A stretch of DNA of 7,309 bases from an uncultured bacterium (GCA_902783355.1 CACZQQ010000351.1:1-7309); one strand, 5' to 3'. Counted from the stretch's first letter, positions 1-5,711 are shown. Notes: generated by a model not told the origin, from the letters alone. Numbers and translations: made by a program.

Positions 1-645
1 AACGTATTTTTCGCCATGCACGTTGAAATGAAGGAAGAGGTAGGTGCAACTGTTAAAGTCAATGGGGATGTAGGCCTCGCCCTTTTCATCGGTGACAACG
101 TGCGGCCTGCCGCGCGGGGCAGAGTAAGTGAACGGTTTCCCGTCATAGACCACGCGCCATACGCGTCGCCCCGTCGGGTCATAGCCATTGTCAGCCAACT
201 CGAAACGGACTTGGATATCAATATTAGGTACAGGGCGGCCGGCGTTGTCGACGACGGTTATCCAGAGGCCGTCGTGGGCGCACACGTAGGCGTTCCGCGC
301 CTTCAGGCACAGGTCGTAGGGAATCATGAGCGTGTCCACGACGGGGCAGATGACGTATTTCTCCAGCCCATAGAGCGGCAGGCCAATGAAAAAGGTGCCC
401 GGCAGGAAAATTCCCATATAATATCGGTCGGAGCTTTTGACTATCGTCTTCCCCACGAGGGAGAAAGGCGATTTGTCCTCAAAATAGTCCTCGGTATAGC
501 AGTAGAGCCGTCCGTCCCGCCCCGGCCCCGGCAACGGCTTGAGTTTTTCATATTCAAAGGCCATGCACCCGGACAGCAGCATGAGGGCGGCCAAAAGCAG
601 AGGAGCCAGGCGGCGATGCGGTTGGCGGGAGGTGCTGCAGTTCAT
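1..645 (-). CDS. Lipoprotein with YceK/YidQ-like motif and Ig-like C-terminal part (partial, 3' end missing)
   Basis: This reading frame stays open from its ATG at 643-645 to the left edge: 215 codons with no stop seen. The N-terminus is a lipoprotein signal peptide: arginines at residues 7, 11 and 12, a hydrophobic stretch at about 13-24, and lipobox L24-S25-G26-C27, so mature protein should begin at Cys27 and be lipid-anchored. Residues 76-112 contain FLPGTFFIGLPLYGLEKY and then DTLMIPYDL (104-112), resembling the conserved DTLxLPYDL of the small YceK/YidQ lipoproteins. From about residue 124 a different part begins (DGLWITVVDNAGRPVPNIDI, later VVTDEKGEAYIPID), which looks like a carboxypeptidase-regulatory or bacterial Ig-like beta-sandwich. 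It starts 11 nt after the transporter stop, so the two are probably co-transcribed. The only Shine-Dalgarno-like stretch (AAGGAG, in the end of the transporter gene) is 14 nt away, which is long. Base composition is less GC-rich than neighbours. Exact function is unknown. Confidence 0.75.
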   Translation of the reverse strand, partial: MNCSTSRQPHRRLAPLLLAALMLLSGCMAFEYEKLKPLPGPGRDGRLYCYTEDYFEDKSPFSLVGKTIVKSSDRYYMGIFLPGTFFIGLPLYGLEKYVICPVVDTLMIPYDLCLKARNAYVCAHDGLWITVVDNAGRPVPNIDIQVRFELADNGYDPTGRRVWRVVYDGKPFTYSAPRGRPHVVTDEKGEAYIPIDFNSCTYLFLHFNVHGEKYV

Positions 646-656
646 GGGTGATGCGC

Positions 657-1580
657 TTACTCCTTCTTCTGTTCTAGCAGGCTGTCGGGCTCAAGATGCG
701 TCAGGATGTCCACGACGGAGGGCATCTGGCGGCGGATGGCGTCCGCCGCCTCGTCGCAGATGCGGTGCCCCTTCTCCACCGACATGTTCCTGTCCACGAG
801 GATGTGCAGGTCCAGCAGGACGCCGCTGCCGAAGTGGCGCGTCCGCAGCTTGTGGACCTCCACGACGCCGGGGACGGCGGCGGCGATGCGCCGCATTTCG
901 TCCAGCTCCCGCTGGCTGACCCCCTGGTCCGAGAGTTCCTGCAGGCAGGGCCAGGCGATCTTCCACGCGGTGTGCAACAGCAGCGCGGCCACGAGGATGG
1001 CGGCCGCGCTGTCCAGGAAGTAGGCATGCGGCCAGATGCGGCCGGCGACCGCAACGACGGCCACGGGGATGGAGGAGATGGCGTCCGAACGGTGGTGCCA
1101 CGCGTTGGCGTGGAGGGCGGGGGAGGCCTGCCGCCGCGCCACCGCCGTCGTCCACTGGTAGAGCGCCTCCTTGAAGAGGACGGAGAGGGAGGCGACGGCC
1201 AGCAGGGCGAGCGAGGGGACGCCCGCATGGTGTCCCGCCGCCAGGCTCTGGACCGCCTTGTAGATCATGCTGACGGCGCCGGCGCCCAGGAAGAGGCCGA
1301 TGAACATGGTGACCAGGACCTCGATGCGCTGGTGGCCGTGGGGATGGCCCTTGTCCGCGGGGGCCGACCAGAAGCGGATCCCCACCAGCACGGCGATGTC
1401 CGTGAAGAAGTCGGAGAAGCTGTGCAGGGCGTCCGCGACGCACGCCTGGCTCTTGAAGAGGAGGCCGACGGCGAACTTGGCGACCATCAGGGCGACGTTC
1501 AGCGCCATGCCCCAGAGCGTGATCCGGCGCACGGCCCGCGCGTCCTGGCCGCCTTCCTTCATGTCAAGTGTGCTTTCCAT
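657..1580 (-). CDS. Cation diffusion facilitator (CDF) metal transporter
   Basis: This 307-residue inner-membrane protein belongs to the CDF family, which exports divalent metals (Zn, Fe, Co, Mn or Ni) in exchange for protons. Hydrophobic helices lie at about 20-42, 49-70, 88-110, 122-140, 168-187 and 189-208, giving the usual six. Metal-site motifs of the HxxxD type are present in helix 2 (H53-D57) and at the start of helix 5 (H162-D166). The conserved loop between helices 2 and 3 reads GHPHGHQRIE (78-87). The C-terminal 215-296 region fits the cytoplasmic ferredoxin-like dimerisation domain (VPGVVEVHKLRTR, LDLHILVD). The frame is open up to 1790, but I place the start at 1580 because an AAGGA site lies 9 nt upstream and the added 70 residues do not look like family sequence. 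The metal cannot be deduced. A lipoprotein gene follows 11 nt downstream. Confidence 0.93.
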   Translation of the reverse strand: MESTLDMKEGGQDARAVRRITLWGMALNVALMVAKFAVGLLFKSQACVADALHSFSDFFTDIAVLVGIRFWSAPADKGHPHGHQRIEVLVTMFIGLFLGAGAVSMIYKAVQSLAAGHHAGVPSLALLAVASLSVLFKEALYQWTTAVARRQASPALHANAWHHRSDAISSIPVAVVAVAGRIWPHAYFLDSAAAILVAALLLHTAWKIAWPCLQELSDQGVSQRELDEMRRIAAAVPGVVEVHKLRTRHFGSGVLLDLHILVDRNMSVEKGHRICDEAADAIRRQMPSVVDILTHLEPDSLLEQKKE

Positions 1581-1776
1581 AAAAGGTTGTCCTTCTTGTT
1601 GACACGCCGATAAGATAATGCAGAATGGCGCGACTTTGCCTCTTTTGACACAAAATGTCGGCAAGTTGCCGGTAGATTTCAAAAATGGTATTAAATTACG
1701 ACGATTTGCGAAGCGTGGGCCGTTTTTCCGTGCGGCCGCCGTGACCCCTTCCCTGGCCTCTCGTGGTTTCAATGCG
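1581..1776. promoter_or_regulatory. Divergent intergenic region with two short palindromes (1643-1655, 1659-1671)
   Basis: This 196-bp spacer separates the leftward transporter from the rightward Gfo/Idh/MocA-like gene, so it should contain promoters for both. Its 1600-1700 half is clearly more AT-rich than the flanking genes. Two palindromes sit 3 bp apart: TTTTG-ACA-CAAAA at 1643-1655 and CGGCAA-G-TTGCCG at 1659-1671, both with perfect arms. They look like operator half-site pairs. TTGACA occurs at 1599-1604 and 1645-1650 but neither has a good -10 at 16-18 bp, so I do not assign a specific promoter. A metal-responsive repressor of the transporter would be the natural candidate, but that is inference. 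Confidence 0.4.
1590..1594 (-). promoter_or_regulatory. Ribosome binding site that fixes the CDF transporter start
   Basis: On the minus strand AAGGA stands 9 nt before the ATG at 1580. This supports starting the transporter here rather than at the in-frame ATG at 1790, which would add a basic, non-conserved 70-residue extension. Confidence 0.6.
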
Positions 1777-2478
1777 ATGAAAGAGGACATCCTTTACTTT
1801 ACTCAGGACAGCGAATCGCCCTGCAGCCGCGCCGTGCGCAAGCGCGACGGCGTCAAGATGCTCGGCGCCCTGGAACCCTTCGCCGACTACGTGCCCGGCG
1901 TCAAGGCGGCCATCGTGGACGTGGAGGGCGAGGAGCGCCAGATCCTCCTGAAGGCCCTCCTGAAGGAGAAGATCCCCTTCGCGCTGTGCGGGCTGGTCGG
2001 CGAGACGCCGGACTCCCTGAAGCGCCTCTGCGCGGCCGCCAAGCGCCGCCACATCCAGATCTGCTGGCTGGGCTCCTGGCGCTTCCACTGGGCCATGGCC
2101 AAGATGAAGGAGCTTGTCGGCTCCGGCGCGCTGGGCACCCTCCAGACGCTTGTGGTCCGCAAGCCCGACGAGGAGGGCGTCTTCGAGCGCCTGCGCGACG
2201 ACGACCTGCTGACATGGCTTGACAGCAACAACGACGCCTCCTTCACCTACGAGGCCTCCGACGAGAAGCTCTTCAAGCTCATCGCCACCGGCACCCGGGG
2301 CACCGCCACCGCCACGGTGGAGCCCGACGGCACGGAGGAGTTCGCCATGGCGCGGGAGGGGGGCCGCCCCCGCACCGCGCGCCAGCAGAGCTACGCCTGG
2401 GAGGCGGAGGTGGGTTACCTCATCTACGCCATCCACACGGGCCGCCCCTGGAGCCTCCTGGGCCGGATCCCCAACTAG
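1777..2478 (+). CDS. Shortened Gfo/Idh/MocA-like protein, probably non-catalytic
   Basis: The 233-residue product resembles the middle of Gfo/Idh/MocA oxidoreductases. Residues 42-70 (GVKAAIVDVEGEERQILLKA...IPFALCG) align with the strand-helix-strand that normally ends in the catalytic EKP motif. Residues 76-98 match the following helix, and GSWRFHWAMAKMKELVGSGALG (99-120) matches the typical RFHPA...KELIDSGALG signature. The end (IYAIHTGRPW, 216-225) fits the family's late helix. Differences are strong: there is no N-terminal GxGxxG dinucleotide-binding loop, EKP is replaced by a C-G-L-V stretch, and the protein lacks about 100 residues of a normal 330-380. It may therefore be a pseudoenzyme or a regulatory or binding protein. 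I chose ATG 1777 because the frame upstream to 1618 encodes unrelated basic sequence; no Shine-Dalgarno site precedes either start. Codon use is strongly GC-rich at third positions, so the gene appears to be maintained. Confidence 0.7.
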   Translation: MKEDILYFTQDSESPCSRAVRKRDGVKMLGALEPFADYVPGVKAAIVDVEGEERQILLKALLKEKIPFALCGLVGETPDSLKRLCAAAKRRHIQICWLGSWRFHWAMAKMKELVGSGALGTLQTLVVRKPDEEGVFERLRDDDLLTWLDSNNDASFTYEASDEKLFKLIATGTRGTATATVEPDGTEEFAMAREGGRPRTARQQSYAWEAEVGYLIYAIHTGRPWSLLGRIPN

Positions 2479-2482
2479 TAGG

Positions 2483-2629
2483 GTTTGAGTTTAATCCGTT
2501 GACAATTGCGTTGGAGTTTTGGAGATGGTTTTCGCGATTTGAGCCGCGCGTGCATTCGCACGTAAGACGAAAATCACGAAACAATCAGCCCAAAAGAACA
2601 ATGCAAGTGCAAGCGGATTAAAGTCAAAC
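2483..2629. repeat. Long imperfect inverted repeat, MITE-like or large structured element
   Basis: The outer arms GTTTGAGTTTAATCCG (2483-2498) and CGGATTAAAGTCAAAC (2614-2629) are inverted copies matching at 15 of 16 positions. Complementarity continues inward with mismatches, including TTTCGCGATTT (2530-2540) against AAATCACGAAA (2571-2581), 10 of 11. The centre is a perfect small hairpin, CGTGC-ATTC-GCACG (2549-2562), so both arms share one axis near 2556. The element is AT-richer than its surroundings and has no coding potential. CAACT occurs at both 2472-2476 and 2631-2635, just outside the arms, which could be a target-site duplication, but a 5-bp match can be chance. It could be a MITE, a cruciform or recombination site, or a hairpin ending transcription of the preceding gene (TTTTT at 2639-2643). 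Confidence 0.6.
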
Positions 2630-2654
2630 ACAACTCAATTTTTCTCATAAGTTT

Positions 2655-2682
2655 ACGCGCCGGTTCCCGATTGCCGGCGCGT
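2655..2682. other. 9-bp GC-rich hairpin
   Basis: ACGCGCCGG (2655-2663) and CCGGCGCGT (2674-2682) form a perfect 9-bp stem around a 10-nt loop. No T-tract follows on the plus strand, so it is not a standard intrinsic terminator. It lies between the long palindrome and the putative rplM promoter, and its role is unknown. Confidence 0.45.
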
Positions 2683-2779
2683 GCGCCGGAGCCGAAGCGC
2701 GGCCCCGTGTAGCCGGCAGTGCAGTCGCTCGCCAACGCCGGGATCCACTACGCGGGGGGACGCCGAGGCGCCTGCGTCG

Positions 2780-2807
2780 TTGAAAATCAGCGGAGTGCGA
2801 TTAAATT
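2780..2807 (+). promoter_or_regulatory. Candidate promoter of rplM-rpsI
   Basis: TTGAAA (2780-2785) is a good -35 match. An AT-rich -10 candidate follows: TTAAAT at 2801-2806 (15-bp spacer) or TAAATT at 2802-2807 (16-bp spacer), each 4 of 6 to consensus. The predicted transcript would start near 2814 and carry a leader of about 75 nt. This is the only AT-rich promoter-like block close to rplM. Confidence 0.4.
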
Positions 2808-2810
2808 AAC

Positions 2811-2857
2811 GGACTTTCCGTGGTTTGCACTCCAGTCCTGCGGGCAGCGATGTCCGC
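2811..2857 (+). promoter_or_regulatory. Structured leader of rplM: two adjacent hairpins, one with a GNRA tetraloop
   Basis: The first hairpin pairs GGACT (2811-2815) with AGTCC (2834-2838), with a possible inner GTG/CAC stem. The second pairs GCGGGCA (2840-2846) with TGTCCGC (2851-2857), seven pairs including one G-U, capped by GCGA, a GNRA tetraloop. Both fall between the predicted transcription start and the rplM ATG, where ribosomal protein autoregulatory leaders usually lie. Leaders for L13 operons are known in other phyla; I cannot tell whether this one matches a described family. Confidence 0.35.
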
Positions 2858-2889
2858 CCAACCCTCAACATACGGACCTCACATCAAAG

Positions 2890-3345
2890 ATGAAGACGTT
2901 CCTTCCCAAAGTCAATGAGATTGAGCGCAAGTGGTGGGTGATCGACGCCGGCCACCAGGTGCGGGAGCACCGCCTGCCTCTGGGCCGCCTGGCCGTCCAG
3001 ATCGCCAACATCCTCCGCGGCAAAGACAAGCCCATCTTCACCCCGCACCTGGACTGCGGCGACTACGTGATTGTCATCAACGCGGCCAAGGTCCTCATGA
3101 CGGGCCGCAAGAGCAAGAACAAGATCTATCAGGACTACTCCGGCTGGGTGGACGGCCTGAAGCTGACCAACGCGGCCGTCATGCGCGAGAAGCACCCCGA
3201 GGAGATCATCCTGCGGGCCGTGTGGGGCATGATGCCCGACACCAAGCTGGGCCGCGCCCAGTTCAGGAAGCTCAAGGTCTACGGCGGCGAGATGCCCGCG
3301 CACAAGTACGCCGCCCAGAACGCCCAGCCCCGCGATCTCAAGTAA
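2890..3345 (+). CDS. rplM: 50S ribosomal protein L13 (uL13)
   Basis: uL13 is a large-subunit protein that binds 23S rRNA early in assembly. The 151-residue product shows family hallmarks: MKTF start, KWWVIDA (14-20), LGRLA (31-35), LRGKDKPIFTPHLDCGDYV (42-60), INAAKVLMTGRK (63-73), GMMPDTKLGRAQFRKLKVY (113-131). Between the DA of the first strand and LGRLA there are ten residues (GHQVREHRLP) instead of the usual four or so, a small insertion. The C-terminus is a little longer than in E. coli (142 residues in total there). ATG 2890 is chosen because the MKTF start is conserved and the open frame upstream is not family-like. No Shine-Dalgarno site is visible, which may relate to the structured leader. 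rpsI follows after 30 nt, the usual ribosomal operon arrangement. Confidence 0.97.
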   Translation: MKTFLPKVNEIERKWWVIDAGHQVREHRLPLGRLAVQIANILRGKDKPIFTPHLDCGDYVIVINAAKVLMTGRKSKNKIYQDYSGWVDGLKLTNAAVMREKHPEEIILRAVWGMMPDTKLGRAQFRKLKVYGGEMPAHKYAAQNAQPRDLK

Positions 3346-3375
3346 CTTCCAACCCTCAACAGGACATAGAGGACT

Positions 3376-3774
3376 ATGGCTGAAAACAGCGATGTGATCA
3401 TGACCGTCGGCCGCCGCAAGAGCGCCAGCGCCCGCGTGCGCCTCGTCTCCGGCGTCGGCAAAATCGTCGTCAACAAGCGCGCCTTCGAGGACTACTTCCC
3501 GGTGGACTCCATCCGCGGCTACATCAACCAGCCGCTGGCCCTGACCGGCAAGGGCGCCGAGTTTGACATCTACGCCAACATCCGCGGCGGCGGCCTCATG
3601 GGCCAGGCCGGCGCCCTGCGCCACGGCATTGCCCGCGCCCTCGAGAAGGAGGACGAGAGCCTGCGCCCCGTCCTGAAGAAGGCGGGGATGCTGACCCGCG
3701 ACGCCCGCGAGAAGGAGCGTAAGAAGCCCGGCCAGCCCGGTGCCCGCAAGCGCTTCCAGTTCAGCAAGCGCTAA
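3376..3774 (+). CDS. rpsI: 30S ribosomal protein S9 (uS9)
   Basis: uS9 is a small-subunit head protein whose C-terminal tail reaches the P-site tRNA. The 132-residue product has the expected features: [12 protein letters not shown] (12-23), the Y-F-P motif (40-41 region), a glycine-rich segment ([20 protein letters not shown], 70-89), [20 protein letters not shown] near the end, and the diagnostic FSKR terminus. The length is normal for bacteria. It starts 30 nt after rplM with a GAGG a few bases before ATG, so it is the second gene of the rplM-rpsI operon, and a strong intrinsic terminator closes the unit downstream. Confidence 0.98.
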   Translation: MAENSDVIMTVGRRKSASARVRLVSGVGKIVVNKRAFEDYFPVDSIRGYINQPLALTGKGAEFDIYANIRGGGLMGQAGALRHGIARALEKEDESLRPVLKKAGMLTRDAREKERKKPGQPGARKRFQFSKR

Positions 3775-3833
3775 TCCCGCTTGGGGGGAGGGCGCCAAGG
3801 CATCCTCCCCTGCACGAACGGAAACCCCGTTGG

Positions 3834-3874
3834 AAAGGCACCCGGCTTCCCCCCGGGTGTCTTTCTGTGTTTTT
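3834..3874 (+). terminator. Rho-independent terminator after rpsI
   Basis: A 12-pair stem with one G-U pair (AAAGGCACCCGG at 3834-3845, CCGGGTGTCTTT at 3853-3864) has a 7-nt loop and is followed by a T-rich tail to 3874. It lies 60 nt after the rpsI stop. It should end the ribosomal protein transcript and separate it from argC. Confidence 0.85.
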
Positions 3875-3883
3875 GACAAGGGG

Positions 3884-3898
3884 CCCCGCGACGCGGGG
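3884..3898 (+). other. GC hairpin just upstream of argC
   Basis: CCCCGC (3884-3889) and GCGGGG (3893-3898) form a perfect 6-bp stem with loop GAC. It lies 14 nt before the argC ATG and contains the only purine-rich stretch (GGGGG) that might act as a ribosome binding site. It could reduce translation initiation or be a second part of the termination region. Confidence 0.4.
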
Positions 3899-3912
3899 GT
3901 TCTCTTCTTCCC

Positions 3913-4941
3913 ATGGACAAGATTCGTGTCTCCATCATCGGCGGCTCCGGCTATTCGGGCGAGGAGCTGCTCCGGATCCTGCTGCGCCATCCGCGCGTGC
4001 AGCTCAACGCGGTGACCAGCCGCGAGAACGCCGGCAGGCCTGTCGGCGAGTTCTTACCGCGCTACGCCGAATGCACGCTGAAGTTCGTGCAGCCCGACGT
4101 GGAGGCCATCGCCGCCGTCTCCGACGTGGTCTTCCTGGCGCTGCCGAACGGGCTGGCCGGCGACTACGCGCGGCCGCTCCTCCAGCGCGGCTGCCGCGTC
4201 ATCGACATCAGCGCCGACTTCCGGCTGCGCGACCCCGCCGTCTACGAGAAGTACTACGGCAAGGCGCATCCCGCGCCGGAGCTCATCCCCGAGGCCGTCT
4301 ACGGCCTGCCGGAGGTCTACCGCAGGCAGATCGCGGGGGCGCGCCTCATCGCCAATCCGGGCTGCTATGTGACGAGCATCCTGCTGCCGGGCACGGCGCT
4401 GCTTCGCGCGGGCGTCGCCTCGCCGGAGGGCATCGTGGCCATGTCCATGTCCGGCGTCACGGGCGCCGGGCGCAAGGTCTCCCTGGACTACATCTTCCCC
4501 GAATGCAACGAGAGCCTGCGCCCCTACGGCGTGACGGGGCACCGCCACCTGCCGGAGATCGAGCAGGAGCTGGCGGTCGCCGCCGGCGTGCCCAAGGTGA
4601 CCATGAACTTCCTGCCCCATCTGGTGCCGGTCAACCGCGGCATCCACTCCTCCATCCTCTTCCAGGCCATGCCCGGACAGGACGCCGAGAGTGCGCGGGC
4701 GGCCCTTCTGGCGGCCTACGGCGGCGAGCCCTTCGTGCGCATCCTGCCGCCGGGCAAGCTGGCCGACACCAAGCACATCACGCTGACCAACCGCTGCGAA
4801 ATCGGATGCGCCTACGACGCGCGTACGGGGCGCCTCGTCGTCTCCAGCGCGCTGGACAACCTGACCAAGGGCGCCTCCGGACAGGCCGTCCAGAACATGA
4901 ACATCATGTTCGGCCTGCCGGAGACAGAAGGGCTTTTGTAA
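3913..4941 (+). CDS. argC: N-acetyl-gamma-glutamyl-phosphate reductase
   Basis: ArgC catalyses the NADPH-dependent reduction of N-acetyl-glutamyl-5-phosphate to the semialdehyde, the third step of arginine (ornithine) synthesis in the cytoplasm. The 342 residues match the usual length. Visible motifs: nucleotide-binding loop GGSGYSGEELL (10-20), ALPNG (76-80), SADFRL (100-105), YGLPEVYR (130-137), the active-site region IANPGCYVTS (146-155) with catalytic Cys151, GVTGAGRK (181-188), HRHLPEIEQEL (210-220) with the conserved histidines, and LVPVNRGIHSSI near 240. No other arg gene is in the window. It begins 138 nt after rpsI, beyond the terminator. The start has no clear Shine-Dalgarno site but the N-terminus agrees with the family. 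Confidence 0.97.
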   Translation: MDKIRVSIIGGSGYSGEELLRILLRHPRVQLNAVTSRENAGRPVGEFLPRYAECTLKFVQPDVEAIAAVSDVVFLALPNGLAGDYARPLLQRGCRVIDISADFRLRDPAVYEKYYGKAHPAPELIPEAVYGLPEVYRRQIAGARLIANPGCYVTSILLPGTALLRAGVASPEGIVAMSMSGVTGAGRKVSLDYIFPECNESLRPYGVTGHRHLPEIEQELAVAAGVPKVTMNFLPHLVPVNRGIHSSILFQAMPGQDAESARAALLAAYGGEPFVRILPPGKLADTKHITLTNRCEIGCAYDARTGRLVVSSALDNLTKGASGQAVQNMNIMFGLPETEGLL

Positions 4942-4974
4942 CCGTTCCGCCGTTGAAACACAGGAGGATCTGAA

Positions 4975-5397
4975 ATGCCGAGAGTCGAGACCCCCGAATA
5001 TGACCACGGTGTCCTGGCGGAGAATCTCCGCGATTTCCGCAAGCAGCTGGCCATGAGCCAGGGCGAGATGGCGGAGCACCTTGGCATCTCCAAGAGCCTC
5101 TACGCCAAGCTGGAGCTGGCGATGGCGGTGACCTCCCGCCGCACGGCGCGCCGCATCGCGGAGATCCTCGGGACGACGCTGGACTACCTGCTCTACAAGA
5201 CGGGCGACAAGACCGCCCCGTCCGCCGCGGCCGCCGCGGACGTCGTCCCCTCCGAGGAGATGGTGCGCCGCATCTTGGAGCTGGCGCACCGCGAGGATGT
5301 CGTCGCGCTGACGAAGCAGACCGTGAACACCCTGAAGATCGCGCCGATCCAGGCCTGCGCCATGATCGTGCGCACGCTTCTGCAGGAGAAGCGGTAG
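4975..5397 (+). CDS. XRE-family helix-turn-helix regulator
   Basis: This 140-residue protein carries a Cro/CI (XRE) type HTH at about residues 17-73: LRDFRKQLAMSQGEMAEHLG holds helices 1-2, ISKSLYAKLE the recognition helix, and RRTARRIAEILGTTLDYLL the closing helices with the usual LGTTLDYLL end. An Ala-rich linker (81-92) follows, then a helical C-terminal part (94-138) of unknown function, possibly dimerisation. It is probably a cytoplasmic DNA-binding transcription factor. AGGAGG at 4962-4967 lies 7 nt before ATG, a strong ribosome binding site. It starts 33 nt after argC, so it may be co-transcribed with it. Its targets are unknown; nearby candidates are argC, the small basic protein gene and nifU. 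Confidence 0.9.
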   Translation: MPRVETPEYDHGVLAENLRDFRKQLAMSQGEMAEHLGISKSLYAKLELAMAVTSRRTARRIAEILGTTLDYLLYKTGDKTAPSAAAAADVVPSEEMVRRILELAHREDVVALTKQTVNTLKIAPIQACAMIVRTLLQEKR

Positions 5398-5427
5398 GGG
5401 CGCGGCGCGGCAATCCCGCATTCCACC

Positions 5428-5455
5428 TTGCAGAATCCCGTTTTGGATTTATAGT
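5428..5455 (+). promoter_or_regulatory. Candidate promoter of the small basic protein gene
   Basis: TATAGT at 5450-5455 matches the -10 consensus at 5 of 6 bases. TTGCAG at 5428-5433, 16 bp upstream, is a weak -35 (only TTG conserved). The site lies in an AT-richer island of the 116-bp gap after the regulator gene, giving a leader of about 50 nt. Confidence 0.5.
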
Positions 5456-5513
5456 ACGCAGTCTTACGCGAAAGAGACTTGATTTCATTTCACATAGCCA
5501 TTAGGAGAGAGCC

Positions 5514-5669
5514 ATGTCCATTCATCCCAGCCTGAAGACCAAAGGTGCCGTCAGCGAAAAGCGCAACGTGCTGAAGCGCTACGAGCGCGTCGACAAACTC
5601 AAGAAGCAGGGCCGTTTCAAGGACGGCGATTGCGCCTGGGGCCTGCCCAAGACCAAGCCCGAGGACTGA
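5514..5669 (+). CDS. Small basic protein, PVC-type conserved family
   Basis: This 51-residue, lysine- and arginine-rich protein begins MSIHPSLKTKGAVSEKRNVL, continues with a helix-forming stretch (KRYERVDKLKKQGRF) and ends in GLPKTKPED. It matches my memory of the small basic protein family of Planctomycetes, Verrucomicrobia and Chlamydiae (TIGR04137 as I recall it): MSIHPSL start, RNVLKRYERVDKLKKQGRF core, and GLPK near the end. Function is not established; the basic, compact character suggests RNA or ribosome association (inference). AGGAGA at 5503-5508 lies 5 nt before ATG. It has its own candidate promoter and a strong terminator, so it appears to be a monocistronic, probably well expressed gene. 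It is the best phylum-level marker in the window. Confidence 0.85.
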   Translation: MSIHPSLKTKGAVSEKRNVLKRYERVDKLKKQGRFKDGDCAWGLPKTKPED

Positions 5670-5711
5670 CGCTTCTGTCCGCAGGGCGAGTCGTTCCTGC
5701 GCCTCCGTCTG

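Larger units (their letters stand above)
2479..2889. other. Gene-free region between the Gfo/Idh/MocA-like gene and rplM
   Basis: I see no convincing coding sequence in these 411 bases; the frame open from 2719 in phase with rplM has low-complexity, non-family sequence before residue 58. The stretch contains, in order, a long AT-richer imperfect palindrome (2483-2629), a short T-run at 2639-2643, a 9-bp GC hairpin (2655-2682), a GC-rich segment of no recognisable content (2683-2779), and a candidate promoter and leader for rplM (2780-2889). Confidence 0.7.

Noticed and set aside
16..651. Long open frame on the plus strand over the left end
   Set aside because: It is antisense to a minus-strand gene with a proper lipoprotein signal peptide and domain motifs; its own translation has no recognisable family features.
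1599..1678. TTGACA boxes at 1599 and 1645 as plus-strand promoters
   Set aside because: No acceptable -10 element occurs at 16-18 bp from either box.
2655..2682. T-arm-like GGTTCCCGATT hairpin as part of a tRNA
   Set aside because: The loop is 10 nt rather than 7, and no D-arm, anticodon arm or acceptor stem can be found around it.
2719..2889. Possible 57-residue N-terminal extension of uL13
   Set aside because: The conserved MKTF start is at 2890, and the upstream part is not similar to the family and contains the candidate promoter and leader hairpins.
2884..3990. Long minus-strand open frame opposite rplM-rpsI
   Set aside because: It lies antisense to two unmistakable ribosomal protein genes and runs through their terminator.
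4054..5421. 455-codon open frame on the minus strand across argC and the regulator
   Set aside because: It is a shadow produced by GC-rich codons; it spans two well-recognised plus-strand genes and reads as low-complexity sequence.
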